64,000 nt of DNA from Flavimobilis sp052324925 (GTDB lineage: Bacteria > Actinomycetota > Actinomycetes > Actinomycetales > Cellulomonadaceae): the NCBI GenBank assembly GCA_052324925.1, contig JBQPRE010000004.1. The stretch is one strand, 5' to 3'. The notes under the pieces were generated by a model. The model worked only from the letters and a program-made list of their open reading frames with translations. It was not told the DNA's origin and ran no database searches. Below are positions 25,567 through 33,143 of this stretch, piece after piece. A program made the position numbers and the translations under genes. How positions within the stretch are numbered: position 1 is the stretch's first letter; each line of letters begins with the position of its first letter.

Positions 25567-25603
25567 CAACCCCCGCTGAGCAGCACCAGACGAAGGACCA
25601 ACG

Positions 25604-27379
25604 ATGAACACCCACGTCCCCTCGCACGACGGATTCCCCGGCGGCACCCAGCAGTCCTCAGGAATGCCGGTCCACAAGTACGTGCCCTTCGCGCAGCACA
25701 TCGCGGTCGACCTCCCGGACCGCACATGGCCGTCTCGGACCATCACGAAGGCACCACGCTGGTGCGCCGTCGACCTGCGCGACGGTAACCAGGCGCTCAT
25801 CGAGCCCATGAACCCTGAGCGCAAGCTCGCGATGTTCACGCTCCTCGTCGAGATGGGCTACAAAGAGATCGAGGTCGGCTTCCCGTCGGCCTCGCAGACC
25901 GACTTCGACTTCGTGCGGCTGCTCATCGAGGGCGGGCACATCCCCGACGACGTCGTCATCCAGGTGCTCACCCAGGCACGTGAGCACCTCATCGCGCGGA
26001 CGTACGAGTCGCTCGTGGGCGCCAAGCAGGCGATCGTCCACCTCTACAACTCGACGTCCATCCTCCAGCGTGAGGTCGTCTTCCGCACCGACGAGGCGGG
26101 GGTGACCGAGCTCGCGGTCGACGGTGCCAAGCTCTGCCGCAAGTACGAGCACACGATCCCCGACACGGCCGTGTTCTACGAGTACTCTCCCGAGTCCTAC
26201 ACGGGCACTGAGCTCGAGGTTGCGGTCCGGGTGTGCAATGCGGTCCTCGAGGTTCTCGAGCCGCGACCCGAGCGCAAGGTCATCATCAACCTCCCCGCGA
26301 CGGTCGAGATGGCGACCCCGAACATCTACGCCGACTCGATCGAGTGGATGAGCCGTCACCTGGCCCACCGTGAGAACGTCATCCTCTCGCTCCACCCCCA
26401 CAACGACCGGGGGACGGCCGTCGCGGCAGCCGAGCTCGGCTACCTCGCGGGAGCGGACCGTATCGAGGGCTGCCTCTTCGGCAACGGCGAGCGCACGGGC
26501 AACGTCGACCTCGTCACGCTCGGCATGAACATGCTGAGCCAGGGTGTTGACCCGCAGATCGACTTCTCCGACATCGACACGATTCGCCGGACCGTCGAGC
26601 ACTGCAACCAGATCGGCGTCCACGAACGGCACCCCTATGCGGGCGACCTCGTCTTCACCGCGTTCTCGGGCTCGCACCAGGACGCGATCAAGAAGGGTCT
26701 CGACGACATGGCGGCGCGCGCTGAGGCGCAGGGGGTGGCTATCGATGATCTCGTGTGGGCGGTTCCGTACCTGCCGATCGACCCCAAGGATCTCGGACGC
26801 TCGTACGAGGCCGTCATCCGCGTGAACTCCCAGTCCGGGAAGGGGGGCATCTCGTACCTCCTCAAGTCGGAGCGGCATCTCGACCTGCCCCGTCGGCTCC
26901 AGATCGAGTTCTCACGCGTCGTCCAGGGTGTGACTGACGGCGAGGGCCGCGAGGTGTCGGGCGACGACATCTGGTCGATCTTCGCTGACGAGTACCTTCC
27001 CGCGACGCCCGACGGGCCGCACGAGCAGTGGGGCCGCTTCGCGCTGCGTGGCACGCGTGCGACGAGTGTCGAGGACGGACCCGACACGATTGCGGTCGAT
27101 CTCGTCGACGACGGGGTCGAGCGCACGCTCGAGGGCCACGGCAACGGTCCCATCGCGGCGTTCGTCGACGCGCTCGCGCAGATCGACGTGCAGGTCGCAG
27201 TCCTCGACTACGCCGAGCACGCTCTGTCCGAGGGCGGCGATGCGACGGCCGCCGCGTACGTCGAGTGCGAGGTCGACGAGGAGGTCTTCTGGGGCGTCGG
27301 GATCGACCCGTCGATCACGACGGCGTCGCTCAAGGCCATCATCTCGGCACTCAACCGCGCGGGACGCACCGTCGCGTGA
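25604..27379 (+). CDS. leuA: 2-isopropylmalate synthase
   Basis: 591 residues, the long actinobacterial form. HMGL-type TIM barrel: WPSRTITKAPRWCAVDLRDG with the metal/substrate-binding R-D pair, NQALIEPM, EVGFPSASQTDFDF, LSLHPHNDRGTAVAAAELG with the metal-binding HxH, and GCLFGNGERTGNVDLVTL. The C-terminal LeuA allosteric domain (about 440-590) should bind leucine for feedback inhibition. It condenses acetyl-CoA with 2-oxoisovalerate, the first committed step of leucine synthesis. No other leu gene is adjacent. Expression is probably controlled by the upstream leader. Confidence 0.97.
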   Translation: MNTHVPSHDGFPGGTQQSSGMPVHKYVPFAQHIAVDLPDRTWPSRTITKAPRWCAVDLRDGNQALIEPMNPERKLAMFTLLVEMGYKEIEVGFPSASQTDFDFVRLLIEGGHIPDDVVIQVLTQAREHLIARTYESLVGAKQAIVHLYNSTSILQREVVFRTDEAGVTELAVDGAKLCRKYEHTIPDTAVFYEYSPESYTGTELEVAVRVCNAVLEVLEPRPERKVIINLPATVEMATPNIYADSIEWMSRHLAHRENVILSLHPHNDRGTAVAAAELGYLAGADRIEGCLFGNGERTGNVDLVTLGMNMLSQGVDPQIDFSDIDTIRRTVEHCNQIGVHERHPYAGDLVFTAFSGSHQDAIKKGLDDMAARAEAQGVAIDDLVWAVPYLPIDPKDLGRSYEAVIRVNSQSGKGGISYLLKSERHLDLPRRLQIEFSRVVQGVTDGEGREVSGDDIWSIFADEYLPATPDGPHEQWGRFALRGTRATSVEDGPDTIAVDLVDDGVERTLEGHGNGPIAAFVDALAQIDVQVAVLDYAEHALSEGGDATAAAYVECEVDEEVFWGVGIDPSITTASLKAIISALNRAGRTVA

Positions 27380-27386
27380 GGCGTCC

Positions 27387-27425
27387 GCCCGGGCCCGGTC
27401 CGGTTCGAGCGGACCGGGCCCGGGC
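27387..27425 (+). terminator. leuA terminator
   Basis: A perfect 16-bp stem, GCCCGGGCCCGGTCCG (27387-27402) with its complement at 27410-27425, and a 7-nt loop, starting 8 nt after the leuA stop. Confidence 0.82.
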
Positions 27426-27454
27426 GTGTCGGTGGCATGGGGGAGGATGGCACT

Positions 27455-28225
27455 GTGCCTCTCTACCGCGATGAAGGAGTGGTCCTGCGCGCCCAGAAGC
27501 TGGGTGAGGCGGACCGCATCATCACGCTGCTCACCCGCGAGAACGGCAAGGTGCGCGCGGTCGGCAAGGGCGTACGCCGTACGTCCTCGCGCTTCGGTGC
27601 CCGGCTCGAGCCGTTCATGTACGTCGACCTCCAGCTCCACGAGGGGCGCAGCCTCGACGTCGTCACGCAGGCCGAGACGATCGGTGCGTTCGCCCGGCCC
27701 ATCTGCGACGACTACGGGCTGTACACGGCGGGCGCCGTCATGCTCGAGACAGCCGACCGGATCGTCGCTCACGAGCGTGAGCCGTCGGTCCAGCAGTTCT
27801 GGCTCCTCGTCGGCGCCCTGCGCGCGTTGAGCGAGCATCGCCAGGAGCCCGGTCTGCTCCTCGACTCCTACCTCGTGCGGGCTCTCGCGGTGGCCGGGTG
27901 GGCACCGAGCTTCACCCGTTGCGGTCGCTGCGGCGAACCCGGTCCGCACCGCGCGTTCTCGGTCGCGCACGGCGGCGCCGTGTGCCCCGCGTGCCGGCCG
28001 CCGGGATCACCCGCGCCCGCCCCTGAGACGTTCGAGCTGCTCGCCGCGTTGCTCGAGGGCGACTGGGTGGTCGCAGGTCGCGCCGACGCCCGGACGCGTC
28101 GTGAGGCGGCCGGGCTTGTCGCGGCCTACAGCCAGTACCACCTCGAACGTTCGCTACGGTCGATGCGCATGGTCGAGCGTGATGCGTCCGCGTCGCGCCC
28201 CAACGGGGCCGCCCCCACGCGGTAG
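27455..28225 (+). CDS. recO: DNA repair protein RecO
   Basis: 256 residues. The N-terminal OB domain begins VPLYRDEGVVLRAQKLGEADRIITLLTRENGKVRAVGKGVRR. A helical domain follows, then a zinc-binding module CGRCGEPG ... AVCPACR near residues 150-180. RecO anneals single strands and loads RecA with RecR in gap repair. The GTG at 27455 gives the family start; the ATG at 27437 would add six residues and lies before the GGGAGGA site. uppS is 54 nt downstream. Confidence 0.94.
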   Translation: MPLYRDEGVVLRAQKLGEADRIITLLTRENGKVRAVGKGVRRTSSRFGARLEPFMYVDLQLHEGRSLDVVTQAETIGAFARPICDDYGLYTAGAVMLETADRIVAHEREPSVQQFWLLVGALRALSEHRQEPGLLLDSYLVRALAVAGWAPSFTRCGRCGEPGPHRAFSVAHGGAVCPACRPPGSPAPAPETFELLAALLEGDWVVAGRADARTRREAAGLVAAYSQYHLERSLRSMRMVERDASASRPNGAAPTR

Positions 28226-28279
28226 CGTTCCCTCGCGAGGATCCCCACCTCGCCGCACCCGACCGGAGGACCTCTCCCG

Positions 28280-29110
28280 ATGGCACGCACGCCCGAGCCC
28301 GCCGTCCGCACACCCCAGCGGCCCGCCCCGCACCCGTCGGGCGCCGTCGTCCCCGCCGTGCCGCGCGACCTCGTGCCGCGACACGTCGCGGTCGTCATGG
28401 ATGGCAACGGCCGGTGGGCCAACGCGCGCGGCCTGCCGCGCACCGAGGGGCACGCGGCGGGGGAGGCCGCGCTTCTCGACGTCGTCGCCGGGGCGATCGA
28501 GATCGGGGTGACGCACGTCTCCGCGTACGCGTTCTCCACCGAGAACTGGAAGCGCAGCCCCGAGGAGGTGCGCTTCCTCATGGGCTTCTCGCGCGACGTG
28601 CTGCGCCGGCAGCGCGACACCCTCGACTCGTGGGGCGTGCGCGTGCGCTGGGCGGGGCGCCGGCCGCGCCTGTGGAAGTCGGTCATCAACGAGCTTGAGG
28701 AAGCCGAGCGTCGCACGCGTGACAACACGGTGTGCACGCTGACGATGTGCGTCAACTACGGGGGCCGCGCCGAGATCGCCGACGCGGCGCGCGACATCGC
28801 ACGCGATGTCGCAGCGGGCCGCCTCGACCCTGAGAAGGTCACGGAGAAGACCGTGCAGCGCTACCTCGACGAGCCCGACCTGCCCGACGTCGACCTCTTC
28901 GTGAGGAGCTCGGGCGAGCAGCGCACGTCGAACTTCATGATCTGGCAGTCCGCGTACGCCGAGCTCGTGTTCCTCCCCGAGCCGTGGCCTGACGTCGACC
29001 GCCGCGTCCTGTGGCGCGCGATCGAGGAATATGCGCGCCGTGACCGCCGGTACGGGGCTGCGATCGATGCACCCGGTGGCGGCGCCCCGGACGGGGAGCC
29101 GCGCTCCTAG
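28280..29110 (+). CDS. uppS: Isoprenyl transferase (cis-prenyl, UppS-type)
   Basis: 276 residues. After a Pro-rich lead the cis-prenyltransferase motifs appear: HVAVVMDGNGRWANARGLPR (catalytic Asp41), GVTHVSAYAFSTENWKRSPEEV, CVNYGGRAEIADA and the C-terminal VDLFVRSSGEQRTSNFMIWQSAYAELVF. It makes long-chain Z-polyprenyl diphosphate, the carrier-lipid precursor for cell-wall synthesis. GGAGGACC precedes the ATG by about 8 nt. The recO-uppS order is conserved in actinobacteria. Chain length (C50 or C55) cannot be told. The 3' end overlaps the convergent VTT gene by 4 nt. Confidence 0.94.
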   Translation: MARTPEPAVRTPQRPAPHPSGAVVPAVPRDLVPRHVAVVMDGNGRWANARGLPRTEGHAAGEAALLDVVAGAIEIGVTHVSAYAFSTENWKRSPEEVRFLMGFSRDVLRRQRDTLDSWGVRVRWAGRRPRLWKSVINELEEAERRTRDNTVCTLTMCVNYGGRAEIADAARDIARDVAAGRLDPEKVTEKTVQRYLDEPDLPDVDLFVRSSGEQRTSNFMIWQSAYAELVFLPEPWPDVDRRVLWRAIEEYARRDRRYGAAIDAPGGGAPDGEPRS

Positions 29111-29763
29111 CGCTCGTCCCCGGTGGACGCCGAGCGCTCGTCCCCGGTGGTGTCGGGGCGCTGGGTGGGTGCGGCGTCCCCGTGCTCGTGAATGCCGAGG
29201 ACGGCGCCGAGCGCGCCGCTCACGGCCGTGCCGTCGTGCTGTGCGCGTCGTGCGCGACGCCCACGGCGGTGGACGACGACGGCGGCGAGGAGCGCCGCGA
29301 GGGCGGCGACGAAGATGAGGAACGCCCAGGGGGATCCTGCGGCCGCGTGGACGACGGCGGTCCATGCCGCCCAGCCCACGGTCGCGTAGATCGTCGCATG
29401 CGTGAGACAACCGACGAGCATGGCTGCGGTGTAGCGGCCAAACGGCATGCGGGTGACGCCCGCGGCCGCGTTGATGACGGTCTTGGTCCCGGTGAACAGA
29501 AAGCTCAACGGGACGACGATGATGCCCCACCGGTGGATGGCAGCGATCCCCGAGTCGACGCCGCCGTTGGTGAGCCACGCGTTGAATCGTCGCAGCGCAC
29601 TGCTGCGTGGTGTGCCGCGGGTGACAGCGCGTTCCGTGAGGACGCGCGCGAGCCAGTAGGTGAGCTGCGTGCGGACGACGACGATGAAGAGGAAGAACGC
29701 GAACATCCCGATGAACGGTGTCGTCGACGCGTCGGGGACGAGGCCGAGCGCGAGTCCGCTCAC
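29107..29763 (-). CDS. VTT/DedA-like membrane protein, last gene of the zinc operon
   Basis: 218 residues with four or five hydrophobic segments and a charged tail rich in Arg and Thr. The text IIVVPLSFLFTGTKTVINAAAGVTRMPFGRY resembles the conserved VTT-domain reentrant motif of DedA proteins (P-x-R/K-T ... AG-x-x-RMPF-x-R). DedA/VTT proteins act in lipid-carrier flipping or membrane homeostasis, but the role of this one is unknown. The GTG at 29763 overlaps the zur stop (GTGA), which places it in the znu-zur transcript. Longer upstream readings overlap zur and are rejected. Confidence 0.72.
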   Translation of the reverse strand: MSGLALGLVPDASTTPFIGMFAFFLFIVVVRTQLTYWLARVLTERAVTRGTPRSSALRRFNAWLTNGGVDSGIAAIHRWGIIVVPLSFLFTGTKTVINAAAGVTRMPFGRYTAAMLVGCLTHATIYATVGWAAWTAVVHAAAGSPWAFLIFVAALAALLAAVVVHRRGRRARRAQHDGTAVSGALGAVLGIHEHGDAAPTQRPDTTGDERSASTGDER

Positions 29764-30170
29764 GAGCCCTGCCCGACGGGGGTGGTCCCGTGCGAGCAGT
29801 CGGTGCACAGCCCGAAGAGCTCGATCGTGTGCTCGATGTCGGTGAAGCCGTGGGAGTCACCGACGAGCGCAGCCCAGGCCTCGACCGTGGGGCCGTCGAT
29901 CTCGACGGTCGTGCCGCAGGTGCGGCACACGAGGTGGTGGTGGTGCTCACGGCGGGCGCAGCGCCGGTAGGCGGTCTCGCCGTCGGTGAGGCGCAGGACG
30001 TCGACCTCGCCCGCGGTCGCGAGCGACTGCAGCGTCCGGTAGACCGTCGCGAGACCGATCGCCTCGCCGCGCGACGTGAGCTCTTCGTGCAGCTGCTGGG
30101 CCGAGAGAAACTCGGGGATCTCGGCGAGGGCCTCCGAGACGGCCTGGCGCTGCCGGGTCATGCGTTGCAC
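29760..30170 (-). CDS. zur: Fur-family regulator, probably Zur (zinc uptake repressor)
   Basis: 136 residues. A winged helix (TRQRQAVSEALAEIPEFLSAQQLHEEL, GLATVYRTLQSLATAGEVDVL) and a metal-binding dimerisation part with HHHHLVCRTCG and LCTDC. The two Cys-x2-Cys pairs form the structural zinc site and the His cluster lies at the sensor site. The gene sits inside the zinc transporter operon, and a Zur-type operator precedes that operon, so Zur is preferred over Fur or PerR. GGAGG lies 6 nt before the GTG at 30170; an ATG 9 nt downstream is the alternative. Confidence 0.87.
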   Translation of the reverse strand: MQRMTRQRQAVSEALAEIPEFLSAQQLHEELTSRGEAIGLATVYRTLQSLATAGEVDVLRLTDGETAYRRCARREHHHHLVCRTCGTTVEIDGPTVEAWAALVGDSHGFTDIEHTIELFGLCTDCSHGTTPVGQGS

Positions 30171-30171
30171 G

Positions 30172-31071
30172 TCAGTCCTCCATCACGACGTCGGCGGGAA
30201 GATCAGGGTGGGGGTCGCGGCGCGTGCGTCCGCGCCGCAGGAACGGGTGGACGAGGGCGGTGAGCACGTAGGCGCCGATCGTGATGACGACGATCATGGC
30301 CCCGGGGGAGACGTTCCACCAGTACGTCACTGAGAGGCCGCTGAGGCACGCCAGGACGCCGATGCCGATCGCGAGACGCATCGTCGTGACGAAGGACCGC
30401 GTGAGCAGCTGCGCGACCGCGACGGGGACGATCATGAGCGCGGAGACCAGCAGCAGCCCGACGACGCGCATCGCGACGGTGACGGTGAGAGCCGCCATGA
30501 CCGCGATCGCGATGTTGAGCACGCGGACGGGCAGGCCGCTCGCGCGCGCAAACTCCTCGTCGTGCGAGACGGTGAAGAGCGCGGGGCGCAGACCCACACC
30601 GAGCGTGAGCACGACGAGAGCGAGCGTCGCGGTGAGGACGAGGTCCCATGTCGTCACGACCGAGATCGAGCCGAAGAGGTAGGCCATGAGGTTGGAGCTC
30701 TGACCACCCGCGAGCTGGATGATGATGACGCCGCCCGCGATGCCGCCGTAGAAGAGCAGGGCGAGCGCGACGTCGGCGCTCGTCCGGCCACGTTCGCGGA
30801 CGATCTCGATGCCGACTGCGCCAGCGACCGCGGCGACGACCGCGCCGGGGACGGCGAGCGCGTCCGACGGGCTCGCGCCGACCGCGGCGCCGACGAGCCA
30901 GCCCAGAGCGACGCCCGTGAGCGCGACGTGGCCGATCCCGTCCCCGAGCAGCGAGAGCCGACGTTGGACGAGGAACGTCCCCATGACAGGCGCGACGATC
31001 CCGACGAGCAGGGCCGCGAGCAGACCACGCTGCATGAGCGGGGTCGAGAGCATGTCGATGACCTGGTCCAT
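30172..31071 (-). CDS. znuB: Zinc ABC transporter permease ZnuB
   Basis: A 299-residue ABC-3 family permease with about eight helices. Family text includes LLGDGIGHVALTGVALGWLVG near residue 45, ADVALALLFYGGIAGGVIII and VVGLLLVSALMIVPVAVAQLLTRSF. It forms the membrane channel for zinc delivered by the ZnuA lipoprotein. The ATG at 31071 is 1 nt from the znuC stop; longer upstream readings overlap znuC and are shadows. The zur start follows its stop by 1 nt. Confidence 0.93.
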   Translation of the reverse strand: MDQVIDMLSTPLMQRGLLAALLVGIVAPVMGTFLVQRRLSLLGDGIGHVALTGVALGWLVGAAVGASPSDALAVPGAVVAAVAGAVGIEIVRERGRTSADVALALLFYGGIAGGVIIIQLAGGQSSNLMAYLFGSISVVTTWDLVLTATLALVVLTLGVGLRPALFTVSHDEEFARASGLPVRVLNIAIAVMAALTVTVAMRVVGLLLVSALMIVPVAVAQLLTRSFVTTMRLAIGIGVLACLSGLSVTYWWNVSPGAMIVVITIGAYVLTALVHPFLRRGRTRRDPHPDLPADVVMED

Positions 31072-31072
31072 G

Positions 31073-31927
31073 TCAGTCGGCCTCGCAGAACGGGTGGTCG
31101 GTGAGGACCACGGCGGACGCGGCGAGCTCGGGGTCGCCGTGGGGGTGGAGGTGGTCGTGTGCCGGGTCGTCGTGCCCCTGCGCGGCCCGCAGGGCGGGGC
31201 CGTCGTGAACGACGCGACCGTGCTTGAGGACCACAGTGCGCGTGATGAGACCGTCGAGCTCTCCGAGCTCGTGGAGGACGACGAGCACGGTGACACCCCG
31301 TGCCACGAGCTGCGTGAGCGTACGTGCGAAGGCCTCCTGGCTCGGCTGGTCGACGCCGGCGACGGGTTCGTCGAGGATGAGCAGCTCGGGCTCACGCACG
31401 AGTGCCCGAGCGATGAGGACGCGGCGCTGCTGGCCGCCCGAGAGCTCGGCCACGGCCTCGTCGCGCCGATGGAGCATGCCGACGGCCTCGAGCGCGCGGT
31501 CGACGCGCTCGCGCCACCCGCTCGGCTTGCGCAGGGTGCGCGGACCGAGCAGGCCCGACGTGACGATCTCCCGCACGGTTGCAGGGACGCCGCCCGTCAC
31601 GGCGACCCGCTGAGGAACGTATCCGACGCGCTTCCACGGCACGCTCGGCCCGAGCGGGGCGCCCAGCACCTCGACGGAACCGCCGCTCGCCGGGACGGCT
31701 CTGACGAGCGTCCGCACGAGCGTCGACTTGCCCGAGCCGTTCGTCCCCAGGAGGGCGACGACCTCACCCTGGGTGATGCGGAGGTCGACCCCACCGAGGA
31801 TCTGTTGCCCACCCAGGTGGGTCGTGAGTCCGCGGACGTCGAGGACCGTGCGCCCTGGACTCTCGGCGAGGGTGGCCGCCTGCGCGGGCATGGGCAGCGA
31901 GGTCTGTGGCTGCGTCGCGTCACTCAC
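31073..31927 (-). CDS. znuC: Zinc ABC transporter ATP-binding protein ZnuC
   Basis: 284 residues. Walker A LLGTNGSGKSTLVRTLV, Q-loop GYVPQRVAV, signature AELSGGQQRRVLIARAL, Walker B LLILDEPVAGVD and H-loop VLHELGEL. The C-terminal tail is His/Asp-rich (GHDDPAHDHLHPHGDP), which could bind zinc. It powers import through ZnuB. The GTG start overlaps the znuA stop by 8 nt. Confidence 0.94.
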   Translation of the reverse strand: MSDATQPQTSLPMPAQAATLAESPGRTVLDVRGLTTHLGGQQILGGVDLRITQGEVVALLGTNGSGKSTLVRTLVRAVPASGGSVEVLGAPLGPSVPWKRVGYVPQRVAVTGGVPATVREIVTSGLLGPRTLRKPSGWRERVDRALEAVGMLHRRDEAVAELSGGQQRRVLIARALVREPELLILDEPVAGVDQPSQEAFARTLTQLVARGVTVLVVLHELGELDGLITRTVVLKHGRVVHDGPALRAAQGHDDPAHDHLHPHGDPELAASAVVLTDHPFCEAD

Positions 31928-32969
31928 AAGCGAGCCCCGTCATGAGGGTGTCGAGGTTGGCGGTCATGACCGAGACGTAGTCGGCCCCCGCGGCGACCTC
32001 GTCGTTCGTCAGCGTCTCGAGCGGGCTGAGTGCCGCGGTGCTCACGCCGACCTCCTCGGCCAGGACCGTGGCGACCTTGGCGCTCGCGGACGACTCGAAG
32101 AAGATCGTCGGAACTCCTGCCTCGCGGATCGTCGCGGCGACGTCGCGCAGGCGAGCGGGCGTGGGCTCGGACTCGGGGTCGAGCCCTGAGACGGAGACCT
32201 GCGCGAGGTCGTAGCGTGCCGCGAGGTGGCCGAACGCGGCGTGGCTCGTGACGATCGTGCGGTGCGTGCACGACGCGAGACCGTCGGTGAAGGCGTCGTC
32301 GAGCTCGGTCAGGTGTGTGACGAGCGCGTCGGCCCTCGTGCGGTAGGCCTCGGCCCCGGCGGGGTCGGCGGCCGAGAGTGCGTCGGCCATGGCCGGAGCG
32401 AGGAGCGCGAGGCGCGTGGGGTCGAGCCAGAAGTGGGGGTCGGGTCCGTCGTGACCGTGCCCGTCGTCGGTCGTCTCGTCGTGCGGTGCGTGGTCGTCGT
32501 CGGCCGTCTCGTCGTGCGCCGCGTGGTCGTCAGCCTCGTGATCGTCCGCCGCGTGGTCGTCTGCCGCGTCGCGGGGGAGGGCCGGCGTGGCGGGGGGCGC
32601 AGCCTCGAGGACGGCGGTTGCGTCGAGCGTGCGCTGTGGCGCGCCGTCGGCTACGGCCTGGTCGACCGCGGGCTGGAATCCGCTCTGGTAGACGACGAGG
32701 TCGGCGGCCCGGATGTCGCGGACGACGGCCGGTGCGAGCTCGAGGTCGTGGGGCTCCCCGCCGGGCGGCGTGAGGTTGGTGACGTGGACGCGGTCACCGC
32801 CGACCTGCTGCGCGACGTAGTGGAGGGGGTAGAACGAGGAGAGCACAGAGATGCGGCCGTCGTCGGCGGGGGCGGCGGTGCAGGCCGCGAGGGCGAGCGC
32901 GGCGGCGGGGACGAGGGCGGTCACGACGAGTGCGGTGCGGCGGGCGTGCGACGGCACGGAGAAGCTCAT
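31920..32969 (-). CDS. znuA: Zinc-binding lipoprotein ZnuA
   Basis: 349 residues. Signal peptide with lipobox LALAAC near residue 30, then the TroA/ZnuA fold (VLSSFYPLHYVAQQVGGDRV, GGEPHDLELAPAVVRDI, TSHAAFGHLAARYDL, PTIFFESSASAKVA). A long acidic His-rich loop (about 137-180, repeats of DDHA/DDHE and HDE) sits between the two lobes, the usual mark of zinc rather than manganese receptors. The start is taken at the ATG at 32969, which has GAATGGAA just upstream; an ATG at 32978 and a TTG at 32984 are alternatives. First gene of the operon, behind the Zur box. Confidence 0.93.
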   Translation of the reverse strand: MSFSVPSHARRTALVVTALVPAAALALAACTAAPADDGRISVLSSFYPLHYVAQQVGGDRVHVTNLTPPGGEPHDLELAPAVVRDIRAADLVVYQSGFQPAVDQAVADGAPQRTLDATAVLEAAPPATPALPRDAADDHAADDHEADDHAAHDETADDDHAPHDETTDDGHGHDGPDPHFWLDPTRLALLAPAMADALSAADPAGAEAYRTRADALVTHLTELDDAFTDGLASCTHRTIVTSHAAFGHLAARYDLAQVSVSGLDPESEPTPARLRDVAATIREAGVPTIFFESSASAKVATVLAEEVGVSTAALSPLETLTNDEVAAGADYVSVMTANLDTLMTGLACE

Positions 32970-32990
32970 GAGTTCCATTCTCAAGAATGA

Positions 32991-33005
32991 TGAGAATGAT
33001 TGTCA
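32991..33005 (-). promoter_or_regulatory. Zur box upstream of znuA
   Basis: TGAGAATGATTGTCA is a 15-bp imperfect palindrome (arms agree at all positions except 4, 8 and 12) and fits the actinobacterial Zur pattern TGAnAATnATTnTCA. It ends 22 nt upstream of the znuA ATG, where bound Zur would block transcription when zinc is plentiful. The surrounding AT-rich patch stands out in this high-GC DNA. Confidence 0.85.
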
Positions 33006-33072
33006 ATTCACGGGAACGTGGTGGTCGTCACACCGCGGGCGCCGGGTGGCGGCCCCTCAGCACGCGGCCCGC

Positions 33073-33078
33073 TACGCT
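33073..33078 (+). promoter_or_regulatory. -10 box TACGCT for glyS
   Basis: TACGCT predicts a transcript start near 33085 and a leader of about 60 nt that ends with GGAGTGATCACCA before the GTG at 33144. No T-box-like structure is evident. Confidence 0.4.
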
Positions 33079-33143
33079 GGGAGCGCTGTTCCCCGCCCCG
33101 CACGCCATGCGTGGCGACGACCTTCCAGACGGAGTGATCACCA

